A stretch of 64,000 nucleotides of DNA, taken from assembly GCA_045593265.1 (NCBI GenBank), contig JAZNWH010000105.1, forward strand, positions 23,554 through 87,553, written 5' to 3'. Position 1 is the stretch's first letter, and every line of letters begins with the position of its first letter. The notes beneath the pieces are model-generated. The model saw only the letters and a program-made list of their open reading frames with translations. It was not told the DNA's origin and did no database searches. The position numbers and the translations under genes were made by a program. This document shows positions 42,664 through 51,682 of the stretch, piece after piece. The stretch comes from RGIG8497 sp045593265 (GTDB taxonomy: Bacteria > Bacillota > Clostridia > RGIG6154).

Positions 42664-43533
42664 TCAATATGGGACAACAATATTTTTTGCCACTTTGATT
42701 TCTTCATCTGTTGGTAAGGTCTGTGGCAGCGTATTTTTCATATTTAACGCAGCATATTTTGAGCCAGCATAATTATGATACGGCAAAACTTTTACCCTTG
42801 TTATATTTTGAAGCTGTTTTAAAGATTCTGCAATTTTTTCAATTTGGTCAGAATTATATTCAGGTACATATGGTATACGAATTTCTGTTTCTTTGCCCAA
42901 AGAATCGATATATTTAAGATTATCCAATATAATTTTATTGCTTTGTCCTGTGCATTTAACATGCACATTCTCATCAATTGCCTTAATATCATATAAAAAT
43001 GTATCGGTGTAAGGCAAAACCTTATCAATACTTTCTTTTGGTACATATCCACAGGTATCAACTGCTGTATTTATACCTTCTTTTTTTAACATATGTAAAA
43101 GCTCTGCACAAAAATCTGCCTGCATAAGACATTCTCCGCCCGAAAGTGTTACTCCGCCGCCGCTTGTTTCATAAAAGTCCTTATCTTCAAGTAATATCGG
43201 CAAAAGTTCATCTACTGTCATTTCCTTGCCGTAAAATTTCAGTGCTTCGCCAAGACAAGCCTTTTCACATTTTCCGCAAGCAACACATAAATCTCTTTCA
43301 AAAATATGACCTTCTCGTGTGATTTTGTGTGCACCTGATGGGCATACAAAAACGCATTCGCCGCAACTGATGCACTTGTTTTCGTAATATGCAAGCTGAG
43401 GCTTAAAATCAATGCTTTCGGGATTGTGGCACCACACACATTTTAGTGGACAGCCTTTGAAAAATACCGTTGTTCTTATTCCGTCACCATCGTGTACAGC
43501 AAAATGTTTTATATCAGAAATTAATGCTTTCAT
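42664..43533 (-). CDS. Glycyl-radical enzyme activating protein (radical SAM)
   Basis: A 289-residue radical SAM enzyme that uses SAM to place the radical on the conserved glycine of its partner. The SAM cluster motif is GCPLKCVWCHNPES (CxxxCxxC at Cys28, Cys32, Cys35). Two extra ferredoxin-type cluster motifs follow, CISCGECVFVCP and CVACGKCEKAC, as in activases of dehydratases and decarboxylases but not of PFL itself. SGGGVTLSGGEC binds SAM. Its ATG overlaps the stop of the enzyme gene by four bases (ATGA). Its own stop abuts the spoIVB fragment, so its last residues may be slightly changed at the junction. Confidence 0.92.
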   Translation of the reverse strand: MKALISDIKHFAVHDGDGIRTTVFFKGCPLKCVWCHNPESIDFKPQLAYYENKCISCGECVFVCPSGAHKITREGHIFERDLCVACGKCEKACLGEALKFYGKEMTVDELLPILLEDKDFYETSGGGVTLSGGECLMQADFCAELLHMLKKEGINTAVDTCGYVPKESIDKVLPYTDTFLYDIKAIDENVHVKCTGQSNKIILDNLKYIDSLGKETEIRIPYVPEYNSDQIEKIAESLKQLQNITRVKVLPYHNYAGSKYAALNMKNTLPQTLPTDEEIKVAKNIVVPY

Positions 43534-45767
43534 TTAGCATTCTCCGCTCTTAAAATATATGCATCCTGCTCTTTTTTGCTCATATTATTCCAAAGAGTAT
43601 TCCAACCACAAACTCTAACCTGCAGATTTTGATATTTTTCCGGATTTTTTTGTGCATCACGCAGAGTGTCTGTATTAAAAATATTGAACTGAATTGACTG
43701 ACCGCCTTTGTTAAGATAGGTCATAAGAACACCTTTTAGCACATTTAATCCATCCTCGCCTTCAACTGCACTCGGGTGAAGCATAACATCAACACAAAAC
43801 GATTCGTGATAATCAGACGGAATGAGCTTAGTCGCAGACTCAACCAAAGCCGTAACACCTTTTTTATCCATACTGACAACGGGAGAAGCATTTTTAGACA
43901 GTTCTTCTCCTTTTAATCTTCCATCCGGCAAAGCTCCGGTTTTTTCTCCCTGGTTTATAAAAGCACGGGCAGTGTGGAATATCGCTTTATACACACCGCC
44001 TCTGCCATTAGGTACATTATTCACCTTATTTGCAAAATAGCTTGCCATAGCTGATGCGTAAGTATCTGCCACAGCATCGTTGTTACCATATTTATGTGGC
44101 GATTTTTTTATTTGAATCTGTAATTTTTCGTAACCCTTCCAGTTAACTTCCAAAACCTTTGCAAGCTCAGACAGCGTTATTTCTTTTTTATCAAAAACAA
44201 ATTCTTTTACCGCCATAATGCTGTCAACCGCACTGGCAAAACCGCAGTTAAGCATCGCATTGTTATTGAACTTAACACCACCGCCGTATCCGTCTCTGCC
44301 GTTTTTCAAAGAAGTTTCAATTGTCGCAGAATACATAGATGACGGATTTACAAATGCAAGAAAACGTTCTGCATCATTTGTGATTTTCATACTTTGCTCA
44401 ATGAGATATTCCCATTGTTTTAAAAAGGCAAAATAGAAATCTTCAAATGTTTTGATTTCTGAAATCTCACCTGTTTTTACACCAACCTGTTTTTTAATCC
44501 CATAATCATACCCATTAGTAAACACAAACTCCACGGCTTTTGCCACATTTACATATCCCGAAGATGAACAAACCTCATTTGCCCTGACTCCTGTTTCATA
44601 ACATCCTCTGATATCATAGTTAATCGCTTCTTCATAAGTAGCTCCATAACCCATTATAGCTTTTATCATAGCAGGCTCACAACAAAATACAATGCTGGCA
44701 TTTTTTCGGCGAACCATATCAAAAGCTTTATTTAAGATTTTATCAGGTGTATTTTTATTTATCTTCAACTGTATTTTAGGGTTATAGATTTCAAGCTCAT
44801 CATATACATCAAGAATTTCGTATGAAAGTTCGTTGTACTTCGTGTTGCTGTTTAAATCGGTGCCACCCATATAAAACGGTTGCCCCCAATAGTTGCCTAT
44901 GGCAGACCACTGCATAAAAAAGTAAGATAAATAATTTCTTATATCCTCTTTTGTGCATTTCCCCGACTCCAGATCATTTTTATAAAATCCGTACAACGTA
45001 TTATCAAGACCGTTGCCTAGAGAACGAACCTGATAACTGTCTATTGATTCAGATATTATAAAAAATATATAAATAAACTGTAATGCCTCATAAAAACAAG
45101 TTGGATGTCCATCACGAAGATTTTTTAAACACTCAGCTATTTGAGGTGCCTTTTCAAAGGTTAATTCGCAAGCAGTACGATACATTCTGTCAATTAAATC
45201 AATAATTGCTGTGTATTGAATTTCAATGCCATCGAAAAATGCTTCTGTTTCTTTAGTCATAGTTTTGTTCTCACTGTGCATTTTACGGTATTCTCTTGCT
45301 CTTTCACGAATGCCAACAAACCCTAATTCCATTAAAGATTTCCAGTCAGGAACAACATGATCATAGTCTGTACGTAGTGTTACTGCACCTGAATTGTTAA
45401 AATCATTGGAGCACTCCATAGTCTCGGGATTTCTTAAGGTGTGTGATTCTTTTTCCCATTTTTTGAAGGTGCTTTCGTTAGCTAAACGATTCAGCGAATA
45501 AAGACCTACAAAATAATCGTGCTCATTTATATACAAACGTTGATTTTCAAGAACATATTTAATGGCTTTTGCTCTTACAATCGGGTGAGGTAAATTTTCG
45601 TTCTCCTTCGAAAGCTGTTCAAGTCCTTTTAACAGTTCCTCATCAACTATCCCACTTTCCTCTATATAGCCTGTTCCGTGATATGCCATACGGCTAAATG
45701 CATCAAATTCTTTTTCGGGATCGTGATATTTTCGTTCAATAAAATATCTGTCTGCAGAATTAATCAT
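43530..45767 (-). CDS. Glycyl radical enzyme of unassigned function (PFL-like)
   Basis: A 745-residue oxygen-sensitive enzyme. The catalytic cysteine is in RGCYETG (Cys389) with Glu391 two residues on, the Cys-x-Glu pattern of eliminating members such as glycerol and choline enzymes rather than the double cysteine of PFL. The radical loop is RVCGWNTLW with Gly721, in place of the more common RVxGY(S/T/N). The end EQDAYILRAEN is of the general family. I start at ATG 45767 after GGTGGAG. No microcompartment shell or known substrate gene is next to it, so the substrate stays open; a dehydratase or lyase is most likely. Confidence 0.85.
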   Translation of the reverse strand: MINSADRYFIERKYHDPEKEFDAFSRMAYHGTGYIEESGIVDEELLKGLEQLSKENENLPHPIVRAKAIKYVLENQRLYINEHDYFVGLYSLNRLANESTFKKWEKESHTLRNPETMECSNDFNNSGAVTLRTDYDHVVPDWKSLMELGFVGIRERAREYRKMHSENKTMTKETEAFFDGIEIQYTAIIDLIDRMYRTACELTFEKAPQIAECLKNLRDGHPTCFYEALQFIYIFFIISESIDSYQVRSLGNGLDNTLYGFYKNDLESGKCTKEDIRNYLSYFFMQWSAIGNYWGQPFYMGGTDLNSNTKYNELSYEILDVYDELEIYNPKIQLKINKNTPDKILNKAFDMVRRKNASIVFCCEPAMIKAIMGYGATYEEAINYDIRGCYETGVRANEVCSSSGYVNVAKAVEFVFTNGYDYGIKKQVGVKTGEISEIKTFEDFYFAFLKQWEYLIEQSMKITNDAERFLAFVNPSSMYSATIETSLKNGRDGYGGGVKFNNNAMLNCGFASAVDSIMAVKEFVFDKKEITLSELAKVLEVNWKGYEKLQIQIKKSPHKYGNNDAVADTYASAMASYFANKVNNVPNGRGGVYKAIFHTARAFINQGEKTGALPDGRLKGEELSKNASPVVSMDKKGVTALVESATKLIPSDYHESFCVDVMLHPSAVEGEDGLNVLKGVLMTYLNKGGQSIQFNIFNTDTLRDAQKNPEKYQNLQVRVCGWNTLWNNMSKKEQDAYILRAENAK

Positions 45768-45789
45768 ATAATCTCCACCTTTCAAACGC

Positions 45790-45864
45790 ATTTTAGCATA
45801 AAAAGAAATTTAATACAATGAATTAAAAGAAACATTTGACTTTTTAGAAACAAAATTATATAAT
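45790..45864. promoter_or_regulatory. Divergent promoters of the glycyl radical operon and the AraC gene
   Basis: Leftward: TTGTAT (45818-45813), 17 bases, TAAAAT (45795-45790). Rightward: TTGACT (45836-45841), 17 bases, TATAAT (45859-45864). The two are back to back with 17 bases between their -35 boxes, a suitable place for AraC binding. Confidence 0.75.
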
Positions 45865-45879
45865 AAATACGGTGATTAT

Positions 45880-46650
45880 ATGATTAATTTTATGAAACAT
45901 GATTTTATTATTGATAAAATTGAGCTTGCATGTATAGTAAAAGCCGGAAAAGGTTCAATGATTCACAAAAACAGAGCAAGCAATGGATTGGCTCTGTTTT
46001 TAGGTGGCGAAAGAACTTTCTGCTTTGATGAGAAAAAGTTTAAGGTTACCAAAAACACAATCGTGTATTTTCCAAAAGGCTCAAACTACGTGATTAAAGA
46101 AAGAGAAGCTTCTGATTGCTATGCAATTAACTTTCAAATGCCTGATAACGTATTTTTTGAGCCGTTTGCATTTAAAATAAAAAATCTTAACACATATTTA
46201 GAAAACTTCAAAAACAGTCAGAAAATATGGGATAAAAAATCTACGGGGTATTTTTCGAAAGTTAAATCTGAGCTTTACAGCATAATTTACAATATGCAGT
46301 CAGAATATCTTATTCCGTACGGTAATTCATCTGTAATTAAGCCAGCTATTGATTATATACACTCGAATTATTATAAAGAGAACATAAGTGTTGTGCATCT
46401 GGCATCACTCTGCGATATCAGCGTTGTGCATTTAAGAAACTGCTTTATTAAAAATTTCGCCCTATCGCCTGTTAAATATATAAATTTTCTTAAGCTAACT
46501 CGTGCAAAAGAGTTGCTTGAGTCAGGAATGTATACTGTTGGTGATGCTTGCTTCTTATCCGGCTATAATGACGAAAGCTATTTTTCCCGTGAATTTAAAA
46601 AGTCTTTTAAAAAATCACCAAAAGAATATGCAAAAGCATCCCGTAAATAG
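45880..46650 (+). CDS. AraC family transcriptional regulator
   Basis: A 256-residue regulator with an N-terminal cupin-like sensor (about 1-140) and a C-terminal double helix-turn-helix (about 155-255): ENISVVHLASLCDISVVHLRNCFIK and FLSGYNDESYFSREFKKSFKKSPKEY in family positions. It is divergent from the glycyl radical operon and probably activates it in response to the substrate. Start ATG 45880 after GGTGA. Its last codons and stop lie inside its own terminator hairpin, 16 bases from the spoIVB stop. Confidence 0.88.
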   Translation: MINFMKHDFIIDKIELACIVKAGKGSMIHKNRASNGLALFLGGERTFCFDEKKFKVTKNTIVYFPKGSNYVIKEREASDCYAINFQMPDNVFFEPFAFKIKNLNTYLENFKNSQKIWDKKSTGYFSKVKSELYSIIYNMQSEYLIPYGNSSVIKPAIDYIHSNYYKENISVVHLASLCDISVVHLRNCFIKNFALSPVKYINFLKLTRAKELLESGMYTVGDACFLSGYNDESYFSREFKKSFKKSPKEYAKASRK

Positions 46651-46663
46651 CAGGATGCTTTTT
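46632..46663 (+). terminator. Terminator of the AraC gene
   Basis: AAAAGCATCC and GGATGCTTTTT pair around the stop codon; the T-tract ends in TTTTTCTG. Confidence 0.8.
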
Positions 46664-46666
46664 CTG

Positions 46667-47725
46667 TCACTTTATTCTTTCAGCCTCAGCCAGCATATTC
46701 TCGATGAATATTCCATAACCTCTCGTTGGGTCATTTACAAAAACATGGGTTACTGCACCTATCAGTTTCCCATTTTGAACTAAAGGTGAACCCGACATTC
46801 CCTGCACGATGCCTCCTGTCAGGTTCAGGAGTGTTTTGTCGGTAATTTTAATTGTAAAGCCTTTTATAGTATTATCACCGCCACGAAGTATTTTACTGAT
46901 TTTTACGCTATATTCTTTTACTTCTCCTCCTGCTATATTACTCAGAAGCATTGCCTCGCCCTCTGTAATTTCCTGAGAACTTGCAATCTCGATTTGAGGT
47001 GAATTGATATCTATGGACAGATTTCCTGCTATTCCGTTTGGTGAATTAGTTTTTATAGAACCTATAATCTTTCCGTTATTGCCGAAAGAGCCTGTTATCT
47101 CCCCTGTTTTACCTAAGGTCGGTTTTGTTATTTTAAAATTATCTGCAAAAAAACATTCTGCAAAAGAAATAGTAAAAGACACATTCGTATCAACATCATT
47201 TATAGGATGACCCAATGCCATAAACTTTTTGTTTTGCGTATCATAAAAAGTAACTGTTCCTATTCCTGCAGTACTGTCCCGAACCCAGAGTCCTGCTCTT
47301 GTAGTATTTTCTTTAGTTATATGTGGTTCTAATGAAACCGTAAGTTTTTTTCCTTCTCTTATTATATCTAATTTAACTTGTTTTTTATTTTGAATTTTTT
47401 CAGAAAAATCCGAAATCGAAAAGAGCTTTTTGTTATCTACGTGGGTTATATAATCACCCTTTTTTAATCCTGCTTCTTTTCCCGGAGAAACGTTTCCGTT
47501 ATTCGTTTTTAATTCAGTTATATCTACTATAAGTATTCCGTCTGAGAAAAGCTTGATTCCTGCTATTTGCCCACCAGGAACAACTGTTCTTGGTGCGTAA
47601 ACAGCTTCTGCAACGGACACATTATCTTTAAAGCCATTGAGACACGCGTTAAAAAAAAGCGCACATAAAAGAAAAATTATCAAAGATAAACAAATTTTCT
47701 TTTTCGTAATTATCATTCCTTTCAT
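46667..47725 (-). CDS. spoIVB: SpoIVB serine peptidase (sporulation signalling)
   Basis: A 352-residue S55 peptidase that in Bacillus is secreted from the forespore and triggers SpoIVFB and pro-sigma-K processing. An N-terminal membrane anchor (about 10-28) is followed by a PDZ domain (about 50-135, VSPGKEAGLKKGDYITHVD) and the peptidase domain with ALGHPINDVD (His173), IKITDK (Asp296) and GIVQGMSGSP (Ser311). All three catalytic residues are present. The start is unsure: neither ATG 47725 nor ATG 47716 has an ideally spaced ribosome binding site. Its last 41 codons have a second copy at 42524-42663. Confidence 0.92.
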   Translation of the reverse strand: MKGMIITKKKICLSLIIFLLCALFFNACLNGFKDNVSVAEAVYAPRTVVPGGQIAGIKLFSDGILIVDITELKTNNGNVSPGKEAGLKKGDYITHVDNKKLFSISDFSEKIQNKKQVKLDIIREGKKLTVSLEPHITKENTTRAGLWVRDSTAGIGTVTFYDTQNKKFMALGHPINDVDTNVSFTISFAECFFADNFKITKPTLGKTGEITGSFGNNGKIIGSIKTNSPNGIAGNLSIDINSPQIEIASSQEITEGEAMLLSNIAGGEVKEYSVKISKILRGGDNTIKGFTIKITDKTLLNLTGGIVQGMSGSPLVQNGKLIGAVTHVFVNDPTRGYGIFIENMLAEAERIK

Positions 47726-47780
47726 TTTTTATTTGATATTAAGTTTTGTAAATTTAAAATATATATGCTGTCAAATAAAA

Positions 47781-47808
47781 AAAGCATCTCCAAAAAAAGA
47801 GATGCTTT
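47781..47808 (-). terminator. Terminator of the fumarase alpha gene
   Basis: AAAGCATCTC (47781-47790) pairs with GAGATGCTTT (47799-47808); TTTTTTTATTTG follows on the - strand. Confidence 0.85.
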
Positions 47809-47821
47809 CATTGAAATGGTT

Positions 47822-48664
47822 TTATAAAATTATTGTCTTATGTCTTGTTACATGGCAGCTTATATTTACAGCAACAGGAAGTCCTGCAATATGAGTGGGA
47901 TAAGTTTCTATATTAACTCCCAATGCAGTTGTTTTTCCTCCCAAGCCTGAAGGGCCGATGCCAAGAGCGTTAATTTTTTCCAATAATTCATTTTCAAGCT
48001 TGGCATAATATAAATTTTCATTTGACGTATCAATGTTCCTTGTAAGTGCTTTTTTGGCAAGAATTGCACATTTTTCAAAGCTTCCTCCTATTCCTACACC
48101 AACTACTATAGGCGGACAAGGATTGCTTGATGCTTTTTTTACTGTTTCAAGCACAAAATTTTTGACTCCCTCTTCACCATCTGATGGCTTTAACATTTTT
48201 ACTGCACTCATATTTTCACTGCCAAAGCCTTTGGGTGCTATTGTTATTTCAATATTATCCCCGTCAACAATTTCATAGTGAATTACTGCAGGTGTGTTAT
48301 CGTTTGTGTTTTTTCTTTCTAATGGGTCGCTTACAACTGAACATCTTAAGTATCCGTTTATATACCCATTTCTTACACCCTTATTAATAGCATCGGTTAT
48401 ATTTTCACCTTCAATAAAAACATTATTACCTATTTTCACGAAAAATATTGCCATTCCTGTATCCTGGCAAACAGGTACATTTTCATTTTCAGCAATTTTA
48501 TAATTATTAATTATATCCGTTAAAATTTCTTTGGCAATTTGTTTATTTTCATCTTTATATGCTTTATCAAGTGCACATCTAATATCATCCGGAAGATAAC
48601 AGTTTGCTTCTATACAAAGCTTTTCAACTGCACTTGCTATAAATTCAGAATTAATTTTTCTCAT
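47822..48664 (-). CDS. fumA: Fumarate hydratase / L-tartrate dehydratase alpha subunit
   Basis: A 280-residue iron-sulfur hydro-lyase N-terminal subunit (class I two-subunit type). Cluster and active-site motifs include VPVCQDTGMAIFF, IAPKGFGSENMS and CPPIVVGVGIGGSFEKC, and the end LPVAVNISCHVTRHK with a further cysteine. The beta subunit usually follows directly, but here the next element is a terminator and then spoIVB, so beta must lie elsewhere. Fumarase is more likely than tartrate dehydratase on general grounds, but sequence alone does not settle it. ATG follows AAAGAGGTG, 13 bases after rnr. Confidence 0.85.
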   Translation of the reverse strand: MRKINSEFIASAVEKLCIEANCYLPDDIRCALDKAYKDENKQIAKEILTDIINNYKIAENENVPVCQDTGMAIFFVKIGNNVFIEGENITDAINKGVRNGYINGYLRCSVVSDPLERKNTNDNTPAVIHYEIVDGDNIEITIAPKGFGSENMSAVKMLKPSDGEEGVKNFVLETVKKASSNPCPPIVVGVGIGGSFEKCAILAKKALTRNIDTSNENLYYAKLENELLEKINALGIGPSGLGGKTTALGVNIETYPTHIAGLPVAVNISCHVTRHKTIIL

Positions 48665-48677
48665 TTGTACACCTCTT

Positions 48678-50777
48678 TTAATTTACAATAACCATATCTA
48701 TTTTACCATCCTCGGGGTATGATGCAACTATTTGAGTTTTTATTATATCACCTATACGGAAAATTTTTCCTGTTCTTGTCCCAATAGCAGACAACGTTTC
48801 GCTGTCAAATTCGAAATAATCGTAATCAATATCCGCAAAGCGAACCAATCCTTCTACAGTATTAGGATATTCTACAAACATACCAAAAGAAGTAATTGAT
48901 GAAATTACACCTTTTGTCTCTTCACCTATGTGTTCAAGGGCATATTCAGCCTTTTTGATATCCATAATATCCCGCTCCGCATCCTGAGCTACTATTTCAC
49001 ATTCGCTTGAATTTTCACTTGCCGAAGATACAAATTCTGACAACTTAAATATATCCTCCGGACTTAGTGTTCCTCTCAGTTGTTTTTTCAGTATCCTGTG
49101 AATTACCAAATCAGGATATCTTCTTATTGGAGAAGTAAAATGACAGTAATACTTTGAACCAAGTCCCCAATGTCCAAGACACTGTGGTGAATATCTTGCT
49201 TTCATCAGAGAGCGAAGCATCAAAGTTGAAAGAACCCTTTCTTCGGGCTTCCCCTGTGATTGAGTAATTAATTTATTAAACTGAGACGAATGAATTTCCT
49301 TTGCATTTTTCATATTATAACCAAGAAAACCAAGCATTTTTCTAAGGTTGTAAATTTTGTTTTCGTCCGGAGTTTCGTGAACTCTGTAAACAAAAGGCAG
49401 CTCACTCCAGAAGCTGTGTTCTGCTACAGTCTCATTACATACAATCATAAATTCTTCAATAATTGAATTAGAAATTGTGTTTTCTCTTAAAACTATATCA
49501 ATCGCTTTACCATTTTCATCAAGAATTGCTTTAGCTTCCGGAAAGTCAAAGGCTATACTGCCTCTTCTGTCTCTTTTTTGGGAAAGAATTTTACTGAGTT
49601 CTTCCATATCCTTAAGCATCGACACTATTTTCGCATACTTTTCACAAAGACTCTTATCTCCGTTAAGAATTGCTGTAACATCGCTGTATGTCATCCTGAA
49701 ATCTGACTTGATAACACTTTCTGATATATCATAATTAATTACTCTTCCTTCAATATCAATTTCCATAGTTACGGACATCGTGAGCTTCTCTTCATCAGGA
49801 TTAAGAGAACAAGCTCCATTTGAAAGTGCTTTTGGAAGCATAGGTATAACACGGTCTGCGAAATAAACACTTGTCCCTCTTTTATATGCCTCTTTATCAA
49901 GCAGACTGTTTTCTGTTACATATTCACTTACATCAGCTATATGAACTGTAAGTAAATAATTATCATCCTTTTTACAAAGACTTACCGCATCATCAAGGTC
50001 TTTTGCGTCTGAACCGTCAATCGTTATTGTAAGAAGATGTCTTAAATCCTTTCGTTTCTTAAGCGAAATCGGTTTTGATGCTGACTTTTCTGCCTGTTCG
50101 AGCAATTTATCAGAAAATGTATCACGAATTCCATAATTGCGTATAACACTCATTACGTCAACGCCCTTTTCTCCGTAATATCCCAAAATCTCTGTAATAA
50201 CACCTGCAGCACATCTGTCCTTATCAGGCCACCTTAAAATACGTGCAACTGCTTTCATTCCATTTTTGTATTTTTTACTTGCCGAATTTGATATAAATAT
50301 ATCGGAACCCAAATTTTCATCATCAGGAATTAAAAAAACAATTCGTCTGTTTATATGGATTGTTCCTACAACGCTGGTATTACTTCTTGACACTATTTTT
50401 ACAACCTTGCCTTCAAGAGAAGCCCCTGATTGTTCTTTTATAACTTTAACAAGAACCTTGTCCTTGTTCATTGCAAAAGCAGAATGTTCTGCAGAAATAA
50501 ATATATCATTAATACTTTTGTCATCAGGACGCAAAAAGCCGAACCCTTTTTTGTTTTTACAAAAGGTTCCTGATATCAGGTTTTCAGTTTCGCAAGGAAC
50601 GTATTTGCCATCACGGGTTTTTATAATTCTTCCTTCGTATACAAGTTCATCAAGAAACTTTCCTAAAGCAAGCATATCCCCCTGAGGAACAGCTAAAATT
50701 GCAGCTATATCTTTATATTTCATAGGAACATATTCTTTATCGTGAAGAAAATTATCCAGCAATTGTTTTCTATCCAT
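48678..50777 (-). CDS. rnr: Ribonuclease R
   Basis: A 699-residue processive 3'-5' exoribonuclease able to digest structured RNA. An N-terminal winged helix, two cold-shock domains (about 65-215), the RNB domain with the metal-binding TIDGSDAKDLDDAVSL, and a C-terminal S1 domain (about 620-695, KGVISSITSFGMFVEYPNTVEGLV) are in normal order. The basic tail seen in many RNase R proteins is missing; the protein ends just after S1. ATG follows GGAGGACAG. rnr next to secG is a common Firmicutes arrangement, usually with smpB, which is not seen here. Confidence 0.95.
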   Translation of the reverse strand: MDRKQLLDNFLHDKEYVPMKYKDIAAILAVPQGDMLALGKFLDELVYEGRIIKTRDGKYVPCETENLISGTFCKNKKGFGFLRPDDKSINDIFISAEHSAFAMNKDKVLVKVIKEQSGASLEGKVVKIVSRSNTSVVGTIHINRRIVFLIPDDENLGSDIFISNSASKKYKNGMKAVARILRWPDKDRCAAGVITEILGYYGEKGVDVMSVIRNYGIRDTFSDKLLEQAEKSASKPISLKKRKDLRHLLTITIDGSDAKDLDDAVSLCKKDDNYLLTVHIADVSEYVTENSLLDKEAYKRGTSVYFADRVIPMLPKALSNGACSLNPDEEKLTMSVTMEIDIEGRVINYDISESVIKSDFRMTYSDVTAILNGDKSLCEKYAKIVSMLKDMEELSKILSQKRDRRGSIAFDFPEAKAILDENGKAIDIVLRENTISNSIIEEFMIVCNETVAEHSFWSELPFVYRVHETPDENKIYNLRKMLGFLGYNMKNAKEIHSSQFNKLITQSQGKPEERVLSTLMLRSLMKARYSPQCLGHWGLGSKYYCHFTSPIRRYPDLVIHRILKKQLRGTLSPEDIFKLSEFVSSASENSSECEIVAQDAERDIMDIKKAEYALEHIGEETKGVISSITSFGMFVEYPNTVEGLVRFADIDYDYFEFDSETLSAIGTRTGKIFRIGDIIKTQIVASYPEDGKIDMVIVN

Positions 50778-50857
50778 CTGTCCTCCAAATCAAACAATAT
50801 AAAAAACAGGCTGTCCATTTCTGCGAAACAAACAAACCTGCCTTAATTAAATTTAAA

Positions 50858-51091
50858 TTATGCTGTTAACACATAAAGTAACACTGACAATATAATAAAC
50901 AATACAGCTAAAATTGATGTAATCTTGCTTAAGATACCGTCGATTGTTCTTCCTTTATTTTTACCAAAAAATGTTTCAGCACCACCGGCAATACTTCCGG
51001 GAAGACCCTGAGTTTTGCCTGACTGCATAAGTACTGTAATTATAAGAGCTATCGAAACAATAATTTGTACAATTGATAAGGCAATCTGCAT
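50858..51091 (-). CDS. secG: Preprotein translocase subunit SecG
   Basis: A 77-residue membrane protein with two helices joined by the conserved loop VLMQSGKTQGLPGSIAGGAE and TFFGKNKGRTIDGILSK. It is part of the SecYEG channel. I start at ATG 51091, eight bases after GGAGG; upstream in-frame codons would put that site inside the gene. It stands just ahead of rnr in transcription order. Confidence 0.92.
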   Translation of the reverse strand: MQIALSIVQIIVSIALIITVLMQSGKTQGLPGSIAGGAETFFGKNKGRTIDGILSKITSILAVLFIILSVLLYVLTA

Positions 51092-51148
51092 TTGTAACAC
51101 CTCCATAGTATTTGTAATTTTATCACAAAATATAAGCTTTGTCAACAG

Positions 51149-51625
51149 TTATCTTTTAAATATTTCGTTTTTATTAACAACTGTATACAGCATCTGTCCC
51201 AATAAACCGCAGGAAATAATTTCTCCTAACGCTACTGTAAACATAATAAACCCAAAACTTTCTTTTGCGCCATAAACATACATTAATACAAATGGTACTA
51301 TAATTGCATTGGAAAGTATTGGTGGAACAGGAAGAAGCCATCTGTTTTTAATTTTTGATGTAAAATATGCTCCTATAAAAGTAGCAACACTGCCAAATAC
51401 AATATCCCACAATGCACATCCTGTCAAAAGATTTGCAATAACACAACCTACCGTTAATCCAAGGACAGCTTCAGGGAAGAAATACGGAAGTATTGTAAGA
51501 GCTTCTGAAAATCTTACCTGCACTACCGAACCCGAAAGTCCAAATATTGCAGAAATCAGTGTAAGTACCACATACAAAGCTCCTATTGCCGATGCTTTTG
51601 TTAAATACTTGATTTTTTTGTTCAT
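51149..51625 (-). CDS. queT: QueT family queuosine precursor transporter (ECF S component)
   Basis: A 158-residue membrane protein with about five helices and the QueT family core VQVRFSEALTILPYFFPEAVLGLTVGC and ANLLTGCALWDIVFGSVATFIGAYF in pieces. QueT is the substrate-binding part of an energy-coupling-factor importer for queuosine precursors such as preQ1. The preQ1-I riboswitch in its leader confirms the role. The shared ECF ATPases and T component are not in the window. ATG lies eight bases after AAGGAG, which is part of the riboswitch. Confidence 0.92.
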   Translation of the reverse strand: MNKKIKYLTKASAIGALYVVLTLISAIFGLSGSVVQVRFSEALTILPYFFPEAVLGLTVGCVIANLLTGCALWDIVFGSVATFIGAYFTSKIKNRWLLPVPPILSNAIIVPFVLMYVYGAKESFGFIMFTVALGEIISCGLLGQMLYTVVNKNEIFKR

Positions 51626-51634
51626 TTGTAAATT

Positions 51635-51675
51635 CTCCTTAGTTTTGTTTTGAGTGAGGATGGTTACGAACTCAC
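51635..51675 (-). promoter_or_regulatory. preQ1-I riboswitch before queT
   Basis: On the - strand GUGAG (51675-51671) pairs with CUCAC (51658-51654) across a loop holding GUAACC, followed by an A-rich tail CAAAACAAAACUAAGGAG. This matches the short H-type pseudoknot of preQ1-I aptamers, closest to the Thermoanaerobacter form with GUAACC and an AAGG tail. The loop CC can pair with the GG of the ribosome binding site, so ligand binding should reduce translation of queT. Confidence 0.82.
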
Positions 51676-51682
51676 TTTTATA

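Noticed and set aside
42664..46650. Complete integrative element carrying the glycyl radical genes
   Set aside because: No integrase, relaxase or transposase is present, so only a flanked cassette can be claimed.
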